The position numbers were made by a program, and so were the translations under genes. A stretch of 54,804 bases of DNA from the NCBI RefSeq assembly GCF_030518235.1, contig NZ_JAULSA010000022.1, positions 1-54,804 of the forward strand, written 5' to 3'. Under the pieces are notes generated by a model that was not told where the DNA came from, did not search any database, and saw nothing but the letters and a program-made list of their open reading frames with translations. Below are positions 15,685-24,934 of the stretch, piece after piece; positions within the stretch are counted from its first letter, which is position 1; the number at the start of each line of letters is the position of its first letter. The stretch is from Saccharibacillus sp. CPCC 101409 (GTDB taxonomy: Bacteria; Bacillota; Bacilli; Paenibacillales; Paenibacillaceae).

Positions 15685-17232
15685 ATGAACCTGGATGCGA
15701 AGATCGGCAGAGAATCGAATGACGCGAACAAGAAAACGCCGGAAGAGTGCGCGCGGCTTCTAGGCGGAATACCGGGTCTGGAACGGCGTTCGCCGCGTCG
15801 ATGGGTATACGGGCAGGCAGAGTGCCTGATGACGATCGACGCGCTGCGCGCCGATCCGGGCGGGAGCGCGAAAGGCGACGAGGAAGCCTGGATCGATACG
15901 CTGGATACGCGGATCTGCGGAGACAAACCGCATACGCCGGAAGCGCTCTGGACGTATACGCAGCTCAGGCTGGCGCTGGCGGCGGCGTTCGGCTGGCGCG
16001 TGCTGGACTACGGGAACGGAGAGAGGCATCTGGCGGCGGACGCTTCGCGAAGCGGGGCGCTGCCGGCGCTGAGGACCTCGGCGCACAAAGCGGCGGTCCC
16101 CGTTCAGCCGATCGGCCGGATGGCGGGAAGTTCCGCCGCGGCATATCGCTGGAAATCTTCGCCGACCGCAAAGTCCGAACCCCGTTCCGGCTATACGCAG
16201 CTTGCCGCGCTGGACGACGATCGGCTGCTGCATGCATACAGCGGGGGCTCGCTGGCATCGAGCATCCCGGGCATCCAGGTTCGCCGGGGGCGGGAGCTGG
16301 AGCTGGAGTGTACGGAGGAGATCGAAGGCGTCGGCCGCCGGATCGCGCTGCGTGAAGACGGGCGGATGCTGCTGGCCCAGGGCGAACTGGTCCAGGGGCA
16401 CGCCGCCCATATCGTGCGCTGCGGTTCGGAGCCGCTGAGGGTAATCGACCGGACGGCTCTCCCGCTGTCTCCGCCGTTTGCCTGGGTACCCGGCACGGAG
16501 CGCCTGATCGCGGCGGTGCCGAGGATCAATACGTCAACGCGGGATTACGAGATGGGAGCGGCTTCCGCCGTCGTCCACGGCGAACGGCTGCTGATCTCCG
16601 AACAGTCCGCCGCCGGTCATCCGTGGCTGCGGGCGGCGCTCGATCCCCGCCTTCATCATCTGGTGGAAGCCGATCCCGACAGCCGAACCTGGAAACCGCT
16701 GCTGCTTCAATCGCAGTTTGCCGAGCATTTCGATGCGTACGAAGGGGCGCGGATCGAACAGCTTCAAGTCTCTTTGGACGGCCGGCTGCTGTATACGGCC
16801 TGCGGACAGACGATCGGCTGCTTCGACCGCGAGCGCGGCGAATTCCTTTGGACGGCGAAGGCGGGCGGCGGAGTCCATCTGTATGCGCTGAGCCTGAGCC
16901 CGTGCGGGCGCTACCTGGCCGCCGGCGGACTCGCGGACGACCGGGAAGCGCCGCAGTCGTTTTCGCTGCTGCATGCGGACTCCGGCCGGTATGTGTACCG
17001 GCTGCCGGTCGGCGGGATGTTCGTCAGCGCCGTGTACGAGATCGCGTGGCATCCGTCCGGTTACCTCGCGCTGGGACTGGCCAACGGAACGCTGATCGAG
17101 CTGGGATTGGACGCGCAGGCCCGGCATTTTCGCGGGCTCAAAGGCGGCATTCGCAGTATTTGTTATCACGGCGACTGGATGTACGTGACCGGGGCGGAGA
17201 AGAATGTCCGCTTGTGGTACGCGGAGTCGTAA
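15685..17232 (+). CDS. WD40-like beta-propeller protein
   Basis: A 515-residue cytoplasmic protein without a signal peptide. The C-terminal two thirds carry propeller-like blades: 'LQVSLDGRLLYTACGQTIGCFDRERGEFLWTA', 'LSLSPCGRYLAAGGLADD', 'IAWHPSGYLALGLANGTLIEL' and 'IRSICYHGDWMYVTGAEKNVRLWY'. The N-terminal about 150 residues are different and unrecognised. Probably a scaffold or binding protein. The ATG at 15685 follows GGAG; a GTG at 15673 is an alternative. It may be co-transcribed with the alkylation-repair gene. Confidence 0.75.
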   Translation: MNLDAKIGRESNDANKKTPEECARLLGGIPGLERRSPRRWVYGQAECLMTIDALRADPGGSAKGDEEAWIDTLDTRICGDKPHTPEALWTYTQLRLALAAAFGWRVLDYGNGERHLAADASRSGALPALRTSAHKAAVPVQPIGRMAGSSAAAYRWKSSPTAKSEPRSGYTQLAALDDDRLLHAYSGGSLASSIPGIQVRRGRELELECTEEIEGVGRRIALREDGRMLLAQGELVQGHAAHIVRCGSEPLRVIDRTALPLSPPFAWVPGTERLIAAVPRINTSTRDYEMGAASAVVHGERLLISEQSAAGHPWLRAALDPRLHHLVEADPDSRTWKPLLLQSQFAEHFDAYEGARIEQLQVSLDGRLLYTACGQTIGCFDRERGEFLWTAKAGGGVHLYALSLSPCGRYLAAGGLADDREAPQSFSLLHADSGRYVYRLPVGGMFVSAVYEIAWHPSGYLALGLANGTLIELGLDAQARHFRGLKGGIRSICYHGDWMYVTGAEKNVRLWYAES

Positions 17233-17317
17233 GCGGATGCGTGCGGGAACCGTCATCGAGATTCGAAACGGCGGCCCGGGCGGCCGCGGGCTCCGGACGA
17301 ACCCGCGCTTCCCAAGC

Positions 17318-17356
17318 AAAAAGACCAATCCGCGATCGCGGATTCGTCTTTTTTTT
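17318..17356. terminator. bidirectional terminator between propeller and kinase genes
   Basis: AAGAC(c)AATCCGCGATCGCGGATT(c)GTCTT is a nearly perfect dyad with T-runs on both sides. It stops both convergent transcripts; the kinase stop codon lies within its tail. Confidence 0.85.
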
Positions 17357-18800
17357 ACATATCCAGCACCGTATTTTGTCCCGGGGAGTCCGGCTGCTCC
17401 GCCGGGTCTTCCACCGCCAGCGGCAGCGTGACGGTCACGGTCGTGCCGACGCCGTATTCGCTCTCGATCTTGATCCGGCCGCCGTGCAGGCGGACGATCT
17501 CCTTGCTGATTGCAAGGCCCAGGCCGCTGCCGGACATCTTCGAGCTGCCTTTGTAGAAGCGCAGGCCGATCTTCTCCAGGTCTTCGGCCGGGATGCCTTC
17601 GCCGTCGTCCTGCACCGAGACGTGCACCTCCAGATTCTCGGAGGCCGCGATCAGGCGGATCTCGCCGCTCAGGTCCGAGAACTTGATCGCGTTGTCGAGC
17701 AGGTTGACGAACACCTGCTTGAGCCGGTTCAGGTCGGCGTGCATCGGCAGCGGTCCGGCGGGCAGCTGCGTGCGCAGTTTGACGCCGCGTTTGTTGCCCG
17801 AGAGACTGTACTGGAGATCGAGCTGCCGCAGCAGGCTGCTCAGATCGACGGGAACGGACCGCATCCGGATCTCGCCGGCCTGGTATTTGGAGAAGTCCAG
17901 CAGATCTTCGACCAGTCCGATCAGCCGGTCCGTTTCGATCGAGATTACGCCGAGCCCGAGCATTGCGGTCTCCTCGTCTTCCAGCCCGCCGACGATCAGA
18001 GTTTCGCCCCAGCCTTTGATCGAAGTCAGCGGCGTGCGCAGCTCGTGGGAAACGGTGGAGATAAAGTCGTTTTTCATTTTTTCGCTTTTGGACAGCTCTT
18101 CGTTCATATGGTTGAGCGATTCCGCGAGCGTGCCGACTTCGTCGTTGTATTTGCGCACGACCCGCGCGGTGAAGTCGCCCGTCGCCATCTTATGCGAGAT
18201 GGCCGTCAGTTCCTTGACCGGGCCGACGATGCGGCGGGCGATAATCAGACTGAGCGCGAAGCCGAGCAGCAGCACCGCCGCGCCGATGCCGATCGACCAG
18301 CCGATCAGCTTGGCGACCTCCAGATACAGAGGCTCGGTCGAGACGGAGAACCGCAGCGTGCCGATGACTTCGCCGTAGCTGACGAGCGGACTGGACACGG
18401 CCATGATGCGCTGTTTGAACGCGTCCGAATAACCGGCGTAGCTGCCGATTCCGCCCTGCTGCGCGGCGCGCACGTCCGCCGTGCGAATCGGGCGGGAAGA
18501 AGAGAAGCCGTACGAATCGACGACCGTGCGGCCCTGGAGATCCAGCACTTCGACCCGGCTGCTTTCGCCCGGGACGAGATTCTCCAGGATGTAGCGCGCC
18601 CGTTCGGGCAGCGTATAGCCTTCCATGAATTGATTGGACAGCTTGGCCGCCGTCACGGCGCGGGACTGGACGATCTGGCGGGCGCTGTCGAAGTAGTAGG
18701 TGTAGACGGCCGTGGCGAAGATCGCTTCGAGCAGCAGCACGATCGTGAGCAGCACCATGCCGATCTGGAGCAGCAGACGGCCTCTAATGCCCTTCAACAT
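17355..18800 (-). CDS. membrane sensor histidine kinase
   Basis: A 481-residue kinase. Two membrane helices (about 10-33 and 165-188) bracket an extracytoplasmic sensor domain of about 130 residues ('SSRVEVLDLQGRTVVDSYGFSS'). HAMP follows at 188-240. The HisKA box has phospho-acceptor His252 in 'SHELRTPLT', and the HATPase has 'NLLDNAIKFSD', 'VQDDGEGIP' and 'GSGLGLAISKEIV'. The architecture is of the WalK/PhoR type. No response regulator is adjacent. Its start overlaps the upstream lipoprotein gene by 17 bp, so the two are co-translated and the lipoprotein may feed signals to it. Confidence 0.92.
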   Translation of the reverse strand: MLKGIRGRLLLQIGMVLLTIVLLLEAIFATAVYTYYFDSARQIVQSRAVTAAKLSNQFMEGYTLPERARYILENLVPGESSRVEVLDLQGRTVVDSYGFSSSRPIRTADVRAAQQGGIGSYAGYSDAFKQRIMAVSSPLVSYGEVIGTLRFSVSTEPLYLEVAKLIGWSIGIGAAVLLLGFALSLIIARRIVGPVKELTAISHKMATGDFTARVVRKYNDEVGTLAESLNHMNEELSKSEKMKNDFISTVSHELRTPLTSIKGWGETLIVGGLEDEETAMLGLGVISIETDRLIGLVEDLLDFSKYQAGEIRMRSVPVDLSSLLRQLDLQYSLSGNKRGVKLRTQLPAGPLPMHADLNRLKQVFVNLLDNAIKFSDLSGEIRLIAASENLEVHVSVQDDGEGIPAEDLEKIGLRFYKGSSKMSGSGLGLAISKEIVRLHGGRIKIESEYGVGTTVTVTLPLAVEDPAEQPDSPGQNTVLDM

Positions 18801-20316
18801 CGCTCTCCGCCTCCTCTTCGTCGCTGCTCATGTCGGCCATCGCCCGCACTTCGGCCCTGGTCGGCCGAAGTTTGTCGTAGCGCTCCGCCTGTTCGCCGGA
18901 GAGTCCGCCGCCTTGGCCCGGCAGCAGGGCGGCCGTGACCTGCGAAGACTGGCCGGGGACGACTTTGCCCGATCCGCTCAGCACGACGTAATCGCTGCCG
19001 GCGCTTTGCAGCTCGGCTTGCAGCCGGTTCCACTGCTCCGCCGGCATCTGCCGCAGCGTCAGCAGCACGGGAGCTTTCCCGGCTTCGCTCTTGGCATCCT
19101 CGTTCCCGCCGTTCGCGTCCGCCTGCCCGCCGTCTTCTCCGGAGTAGACAAAGCGAATTTCGCTGGCGGCGTCTTCGTCTTCCGCGGACAGCTCGACTTT
19201 GTAGTTCCCCAGCCAGCGGTCGGGGATGCGCAGGTCGTAGCCCCACTGCCAGAACCGGTCTTCGACGAATTTCATTCCGCGCGCTCCGTCCCACCGGTAA
19301 TACGAATCGCTCCACAGCTGCGGCGCGCCGGACGAATTTTCCGTGCCCGGCATCGGGTTGGGCAGCGCCACTTCCATGATTCCGTCTCCGTCGACGTCCC
19401 GGTTGTCCGCCGGATAATCGATCCACCACTTTTGTTCGGTCGAAGCCAGATCCGAAGAATAGTCGGGCGCGCCGAGTTTCAGTTCCCCTCTGGACGAACG
19501 CGAATCGTAAGCGGACTGCGGCAGGGACAGGATATTCGCCAGCCGTCCGTCCGACCAGGCGAGCAGCATCGCGTAGCCGGAGCGGGTCGTGCCCAGCACC
19601 TGTGCGAACAGGCCGCTGCGATCGGACGCCGCCTGCCGGATCTGCATATTCAGCACGGAGCCGTCGGTACGGCGCACCGCAAGCTCGGACAATTTGCTTT
19701 TTTCCGCGCCGATCAGCTGGATCTGCGAGCGGGTATCGTCGTTGTCCGTGACGGGGGGAACGAGCGCGATCTGGCTCAATCCGCCGCCGATCAGATCGCC
19801 TACCGCGATCTGGTCGTACGAACGGTGAAAGATCTGTTCGGCTTTTTGCCCGGAGAACGAGTAGACGTACAGCTCTTTGGGCAGTCCGTATCCGCCTCCG
19901 CCGTAACCGAGCAGCAGTTCGGAAGAAGAAGTGTCCGTCAGCGGTTTGATCGCGAGATAATCGAGGTTCGTTCCGCTGCCGGTGATCTGGTCGGCTTTGT
20001 GCCAGGCGCCGTTTTGTTTATTCAAAATCAGGACGTTGACCTGATAATCGGTATCGGGTTTCTTATACGAGACGATCAGTTCTTTCTCGCCGTCCCCGTC
20101 GAGATCGGCCGCGCGGATCGCGCCGCCCTGGTCGGACTGGTCGGGGGTGGTGAGCTGATAACCGGCCGGCAAAAAAGGCTGGACGGCGTTGTACAGCGAC
20201 TGCTCTTCGTTGGCGAGATTGGGCGCGTGCAGCAGGTCGCCCGGCGAAGCGATTCGTCCGCATCCGCCGGCGATCGACAAAGTAAGCAGCAGACCGGCGA
20301 TTTTCAATGATTTCAT
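18784..20316 (-). CDS. lipoprotein with FG-GAP/VCBS-like repeats
   Basis: A 510-residue exported lipoprotein. A signal peptide with lipobox 'SIAGGC' (Cys19) starts it. Repeats with Ca-binding-like loops 'AADLDGDGEKELIVSY' and 'NRDVDGDGIMEVALPNP', plus 'AVGDLIGGGLSQIAL', are typical of FG-GAP/VCBS beta-propellers. The last 40 residues are acidic. It sits immediately upstream of the histidine kinase and overlaps its start, which suggests a sensor partner on the outer face of the membrane. A -10-like TATAAT lies upstream on the minus strand near 20375. Confidence 0.85.
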   Translation of the reverse strand: MKSLKIAGLLLTLSIAGGCGRIASPGDLLHAPNLANEEQSLYNAVQPFLPAGYQLTTPDQSDQGGAIRAADLDGDGEKELIVSYKKPDTDYQVNVLILNKQNGAWHKADQITGSGTNLDYLAIKPLTDTSSSELLLGYGGGGYGLPKELYVYSFSGQKAEQIFHRSYDQIAVGDLIGGGLSQIALVPPVTDNDDTRSQIQLIGAEKSKLSELAVRRTDGSVLNMQIRQAASDRSGLFAQVLGTTRSGYAMLLAWSDGRLANILSLPQSAYDSRSSRGELKLGAPDYSSDLASTEQKWWIDYPADNRDVDGDGIMEVALPNPMPGTENSSGAPQLWSDSYYRWDGARGMKFVEDRFWQWGYDLRIPDRWLGNYKVELSAEDEDAASEIRFVYSGEDGGQADANGGNEDAKSEAGKAPVLLTLRQMPAEQWNRLQAELQSAGSDYVVLSGSGKVVPGQSSQVTAALLPGQGGGLSGEQAERYDKLRPTRAEVRAMADMSSDEEEAESDVEGH

Positions 20317-20575
20317 GACTTTCTCCTTCGGGGCTTGTTTTCAAGGGGACGGCGTTTACTTTCTTATTATATCGATTTTGCGCATAAACCGTACTCTTTT
20401 TATCGGCGCTCGAACCCCGAAGCTGCGCCGATCGCGCAAAACGGCGAATACGCCGCGATTTCCGCGTTTTTTCCCGGGCGAACGGTAGAGCTGCCGCCGC
20501 TTCGGGTAAAAATTCCGTATTGAAAAGGTTCCGGATCGAGACAAGCGGCGGAGCCGTAAAAAGGAGGAGAAAGAA

Positions 20576-21340
20576 ATGATGCTCAAAGGAAAAACCGCGA
20601 TCGTTTACGGAGCGGGCGGGGCGATCGGCCGCGCGGTCGCTACCGCTTTTGCGGTCGAAGGGGCGAAAGTGTATCTGGCGGGCCGCACGCCGGAGACTTT
20701 GGAAGAAGCGGCGTCGGAGATTCGCGCGCTGGGCGGGAAAGCGGAAACCGCGCGGGTGGACGCGCTGGACCGGGAAGCGGTCGAAGAACATATCGCGCAG
20801 GTCGAAGCGGAGACCGGGCGGATCGATATCTCGTTCAACGCGATCTGGATTCGCGGCGATCTGCAGGGAACGCCGCTGCTGGAGATGAGCGAAGAAGACT
20901 TTACGGCGCCCGTCCTGGCGGGAGTGAAGACGCATTTTCTGACCGCGTCCGCCGCGGGACGGTATATGGCCAAGCGGGGTTCGGGCGTGATTCTGACGCT
21001 GTCGGCTTCTTCGGGTACGCTGCCGGGCCGCGATCGGCGCTTTCACCGGATGGGCGGTTTCTCCGTCGCCTGCTCGGCGATCGAATCGCTGACGCGCAGC
21101 CTGGCGGGCGAACTCGGCCCGGAAGGCGTGCGCGTGCTTTGCTTGCGCTCCGACGCGATTCCGGAAACGTGGGGCGGCCCGAGTTCGGACGTGCGGAAAT
21201 ACATGACGGACGGCACCGCGCTGAACCGCCTGCCGACGCTGGCGCAGATTGCCGACGCGGCGGTGTTCGCCGCTTCCGGCCGGTCGGCGGCGATGACCGG
21301 CGCCGTCCTGAACCTGACCTGCGGCTCGATTATGGATTAA
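20576..21340 (+). CDS. SDR-fold protein with lost catalytic Tyr/Lys
   Basis: A 254-residue SDR-fold protein. The cofactor loop 'YGAGGAIG' (11-18) is kept. The usual NNAG is 'FNAI' (87-90), and the catalytic YxxxK is replaced by Phe162 and Cys166 ('GFSVACSAIE'). The usual serine region 'TLSASSG' remains. Dehydrogenase chemistry by the standard mechanism is therefore unlikely; it may bind NAD(P) as a sensor or use another mechanism. RBS AAGGAGGAG. The 3' end overlaps the convergent membrane gene by 11 bp. Confidence 0.85.
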   Translation: MMLKGKTAIVYGAGGAIGRAVATAFAVEGAKVYLAGRTPETLEEAASEIRALGGKAETARVDALDREAVEEHIAQVEAETGRIDISFNAIWIRGDLQGTPLLEMSEEDFTAPVLAGVKTHFLTASAAGRYMAKRGSGVILTLSASSGTLPGRDRRFHRMGGFSVACSAIESLTRSLAGELGPEGVRVLCLRSDAIPETWGGPSSDVRKYMTDGTALNRLPTLAQIADAAVFAASGRSAAMTGAVLNLTCGSIMD

Positions 21341-21986
21341 GGCGGCCGCTCCGGCGGGAGATGGCGATCAGCCTAGCGCCCAGCAGCGCGAGCCAGGCCG
21401 CAAATGCAAGCCGCAGCACGAACAAGACCGGATCGCCGAGCAGCCACGGGAAGGAAGCGACCCAGTCCAGCGCGGCGATCGCATAGCCCGAGTAAACCGT
21501 AAGCCGGCCGATCCCGCTGCGGCGCGCCGCCAGGCTCAGCGACAGCGTCGCGAGTCCGAACAGCAGCAAAGCGGTGTGCTCGCCGCCGACGTACAGGATG
21601 TACATCAGCCTTCCCGTATCGGGCGTCGGCTCGATGCCGTATACCGGATAGACCAGCCTGCCGAGCACGACGACCAGCAGCAGCTCCACCGACGCGGCGG
21701 CGCCAAGCAGGCCGCAGCCCAGCGGCGCGCAGACGGGGGAATGCTTGATCAGCGCTCGGTACAGGCCGAACGCGGCGGGAATCAGGCCGACCGATGCGAA
21801 GAACAGCACTTCGTCGGCCATCGACAGGCGAAACCGCCATTGAGACAGCCAGGACGCGTATTCGGCGGCCGCCGGCGCGGGAGGCACGGGAGCGAGAAAA
21901 AGGTACTGCGCAAAAAACAAAACAGCCGACAGAATCAGCGCGCTTCCACCGAAAACGGCGATACTGGATAGGGGTCTGGATCTCAT
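21330..21986 (-). CDS. membrane protein of unknown function
   Basis: A 218-residue integral membrane protein with about six helices; the first is near residues 8-30 ('AVFGGSALILSAVLFFAQYLFLAP'). I do not recognise the family. It may belong to the DUF4386-like membrane proteins, but this is a guess from hydropathy. The ATG at 21986 follows AAAGGCG; longer readings upstream lack a site and are unlike membrane protein. Confidence 0.65.
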   Translation of the reverse strand: MRSRPLSSIAVFGGSALILSAVLFFAQYLFLAPVPPAPAAAEYASWLSQWRFRLSMADEVLFFASVGLIPAAFGLYRALIKHSPVCAPLGCGLLGAAASVELLLVVVLGRLVYPVYGIEPTPDTGRLMYILYVGGEHTALLLFGLATLSLSLAARRSGIGRLTVYSGYAIAALDWVASFPWLLGDPVLFVLRLAFAAWLALLGARLIAISRRSGRLNP

Positions 21987-22210
21987 AACACTCAGCGCCT
22001 TTCTTGATTGGGAATAGGATGGGAATCGCCGGCGATCCGCATGTCTGGCAGTTCCGGACGTCGGGTTTCCGCTGCACCGAATCATAGCGGAATCTTCGGG
22101 AACGGCCTAGAATCTTTGTCACATTTCCAGCCTTGCGATACGTATTCCATATGCTGGATTGTACATATATAATGAAAGAATTTTTATTTGCCTGGGCAAG
22201 CGAATTTTGT

Positions 22211-22239
22211 TTGACAGGCTGTTCGGTTTGGCCCATAAT
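22211..22239 (+). promoter_or_regulatory. promoter of peptide ABC-transporter operon
   Basis: TTGACA (22211-22216), a 17-bp spacer and CATAAT (22234-22239), giving a leader of about 50 nt before the substrate-binding protein gene. Confidence 0.7.
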
Positions 22240-22295
22240 CAATCCATACTAAATTCATCTACATTATTAGTTTTTGAGAAAAAGGGGGATTCACG

Positions 22296-23945
22296 ATGGC
22301 TCGCTTCAAAGCGTTCACTGGAAAAGGATTCGGCTTGGCGGTTCTGCTCGTACTTGTGCTGACGGTGATCGCCGGATGCTCGGGCGCGGGCGACAGCTCT
22401 TCGGCGCAAAGCGGCAAGCAGCCGGCGTCGGAGCAGAAAACGGACGCGTCGGATACGGAAGCGTCCGGCGGCGCGGCCGCGGAAGAAACCGCGCAGCCCG
22501 CGGACGGAGGCACGTTTACCTATGCGCGTCCCGCGGCGGTCACATCGTTCGATCTGCATAACGAGATTACCGCGAACAACGCGTTTGCGATCGACAAAGT
22601 ATTCGAGCCGCTGCTGTCGTTCGACAGCGAAGGCAATATCGTCGACTGGCTGACCGAATCGCACAACGTCAGCGAAGACGGCCTGACGTATACGTTTGTG
22701 CTGAAAAGCGGCCTCAAGTTCTCCGATGGCTCGGACGTTACGGCAAAAGACGCCGTGTTCTCGCTGGAGCGCCATCTCAAAGTCGGCGGTCCGCTGGAGA
22801 TTTCGGCCAAAGTCTCTTCGGTCAAAGCGCAGGACGACCATACGCTGGTCGTGAAGCTCGAAGAACCGTACACGCCGTTCCTGTCCGAAATGTCCAATTT
22901 CTCGAACGGGATCATCCCGGACGACTTCGGCGGCAAAACGGAAGAAGAATTTTTCAAAAAGCCGGTCGGCACGGGGCCGTTCACCGTCGAAAGCTGGGAC
23001 CCGGCGGGCGACCTGACTTTTGCGAAGAATACGAACTACTGGCAGGAAGGCAAGCCGCATATCGACAAGCTGGTTTATAAGCTGGTCGAAGACGACAGCC
23101 AGGCTCTCAACCAGCTCAAAGCGGGCGAAGTGGACGCGATCGAATCGCTGGCGCTCCAGAACGCGGACGAGCTGAAGCAGGGCGCCGACACCGGCGTGCT
23201 GACGAACGGAAGCTGGGTGACGGAACAGCTCTTCTTCAATACGCTGGACGAGCATTTCTCCGACACGCACGTCCGCCGCGCGCTGGCGCTGGCGATCGAC
23301 CGCGAAGGACTGACGAAGGCGCTGACGTTCGGATACGCGCAGACGGCGAACTCGCTGCTGCCGACCACCATTCCGTACAACGCCAACGATACGATCAAGC
23401 CGCTGAACTTCAATCTGGAGGAAGCGAAGAAGGAGCTGGCGCAGTCCAAGTTCCCGGACGGCTTCTCGTCCACGCTGCTCGTCGCGTCGGGCAACGACAC
23501 CCGGGCGCAGGAAGCGCAGATCATCCAGGCGGCGGCGCAGTCGATCGGCATCCAATTGAAGATCGAATCGGTCGAACTGGCCGCGTTCCGCGAGCGCTTC
23601 TTCGCTTACGACTTCTCGGCCATGCTGAACAGCGGCCAGGCGGATTCGCCGGAAGCGAACTCGATTATCGCGTTCCAGACCGACCCGGACGGATTCAGCA
23701 AATCGTACTGGACGCATTACACGAACGACAAAGTCACCGAGCTGCTGCATAAAGGCCAGCAAACGGCGGACGGCGAAGAGCGTCAAACGGTCTACACCGA
23801 CCTGCTGCAAATCCTGGCCGACGACGTGCCTTACATTCCTTTATATTACCCGGATATTCTGAAAGGCGTAAGCTCGTCGGCCGAAGGCCTCGTCGTGCTG
23901 CCGAACGGCAGCGTGCGCTTCGAAGACGTCCGGATCGCCCAATGA
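22296..23945 (+). CDS. peptide/opine-type ABC transporter substrate-binding lipoprotein
   Basis: A 549-residue SBP_bac_5 family lipoprotein that captures oligopeptides or related solutes outside the membrane. The signal peptide ends at lipobox 'VIAGC' (Cys28), followed by a Ser/Ala/Gly-rich tether. The family signature runs through 'FEPLLSFDSEGNIVDWLTES', 'YTFVLKSGLKFSDGSDVTAKDAVFS', 'GTGPFTVESWDPAGD', 'RRALALAIDREGLTKALTFG' and 'DDVPYIPLYYP'. It heads a five-gene transporter operon with overlapping stop/start codons. The ligand is not readable; the downstream aminotransferase and amidohydrolase suggest a peptide or modified amino acid. Confidence 0.92.
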   Translation: MARFKAFTGKGFGLAVLLVLVLTVIAGCSGAGDSSSAQSGKQPASEQKTDASDTEASGGAAAEETAQPADGGTFTYARPAAVTSFDLHNEITANNAFAIDKVFEPLLSFDSEGNIVDWLTESHNVSEDGLTYTFVLKSGLKFSDGSDVTAKDAVFSLERHLKVGGPLEISAKVSSVKAQDDHTLVVKLEEPYTPFLSEMSNFSNGIIPDDFGGKTEEEFFKKPVGTGPFTVESWDPAGDLTFAKNTNYWQEGKPHIDKLVYKLVEDDSQALNQLKAGEVDAIESLALQNADELKQGADTGVLTNGSWVTEQLFFNTLDEHFSDTHVRRALALAIDREGLTKALTFGYAQTANSLLPTTIPYNANDTIKPLNFNLEEAKKELAQSKFPDGFSSTLLVASGNDTRAQEAQIIQAAAQSIGIQLKIESVELAAFRERFFAYDFSAMLNSGQADSPEANSIIAFQTDPDGFSKSYWTHYTNDKVTELLHKGQQTADGEERQTVYTDLLQILADDVPYIPLYYPDILKGVSSSAEGLVVLPNGSVRFEDVRIAQ

Positions 23946-24934
23946 CCCCAACCCACAATGGAAGCGTCCGCCGATCGGCGGGCCTTCCTTTGCCGTTTAA
24001 AGGGATCGGCCGCGCGCTGCTGCGGGCGCTGATCGTGATTCTGTGCGTGACCGTCGCCGTGTTCTTCCTGATCCGGATCGTACCGGGCGATCCGGCCAAG
24101 ATGGTTCTGGGCGAGTACGGCACGCCCGAAGCGCTGGCGGCGATGCGGCATACGCTGGGGCTGGACCTGTCGCTGTGGGAGCAGTTCCTCCGCTTCGCGC
24201 GCACGCTGCTGACGCAGGGCGATACCGGCGGTTCGATCGTTTCGGGCGTCTCGTCGCGGCAGCTGATCGCCGAGCGCGCGCCCGTTACGCTGCTGCTGAT
24301 TGCGCTGTCCTGCGTGCTGGCCGTGCTTATCTCGCTCGTGCTCGCGGGCATCGCGGCGACCAACAAGGACAGGCTGCCGGATCACCTGATCCGCATCTTC
24401 CCCGCGATCACGCTGGGCATGCCGGTGTTCTGGGTCGGCCTGCTGCTGATTCTGCTGTTCGGCGTCCGCCTGCACTGGTTTCCCGTCGGCGGGGTAGGCA
24501 AAGGCTGGACCGGCATGCTGTACAGCCTGGCGCTGCCGGCGGTAACGGTCGCTTTTTCGCAGATTCCGACGCTTGTCCGTTCGCTGCGGGCGCAGATGCT
24601 CGAAGTGCTGGAATCGGACTTCGTGGTGACGCTGCGCGCGTCCGGCATTCCGGGTTCCGTGATTCTGTTCAAGCACGTGCTGAGGAACGCCGCGCTTCCG
24701 ACCCTGATGCTGTTCGGCGTCAATCTGTCGTACCTGATCGGCGGAACGCTGGTGGTGGAGCAGGTCTTCGGCATCCGGGGCATCGGCAGCCTGCTGTTTA
24801 CATCCATTTCGAAAAGGGACTTCCCGGTGATCCAGGGCATCGCGCTCTACTGCGCGGTCGCCGTCGTCGTGATCGGCCTGCTGATCGAGATCTCGGCGCG
24901 CTGGCTGGACCCGAGAACGAAGGAGAAACCATGA
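23942..24934 (+). CDS. ABC transporter permease, DppB type
   Basis: A 330-residue inner-membrane permease. The first helix is at about 25-45 ('IVILCVTVAVFFLIRIVPGDP', the classic start of OppB/DppB proteins) and the conserved cytoplasmic EAA loop is 'TLRASGIPGSVILFKHVLRNAALPTLM'. It pairs with the next gene to form the channel. Its ATG overlaps the upstream stop (ATGA). Confidence 0.92.
   Translation: MTPTHNGSVRRSAGLPLPFKGIGRALLRALIVILCVTVAVFFLIRIVPGDPAKMVLGEYGTPEALAAMRHTLGLDLSLWEQFLRFARTLLTQGDTGGSIVSGVSSRQLIAERAPVTLLLIALSCVLAVLISLVLAGIAATNKDRLPDHLIRIFPAITLGMPVFWVGLLLILLFGVRLHWFPVGGVGKGWTGMLYSLALPAVTVAFSQIPTLVRSLRAQMLEVLESDFVVTLRASGIPGSVILFKHVLRNAALPTLMLFGVNLSYLIGGTLVVEQVFGIRGIGSLLFTSISKRDFPVIQGIALYCAVAVVVIGLLIEISARWLDPRTKEKP

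Noticed and set aside
16623..18938. 771-residue plus-strand frame across the propeller end and the kinase gene
   Set aside because: It spans a strong terminator and runs antisense to a well-supported histidine kinase; residue composition is typical of a shadow frame.
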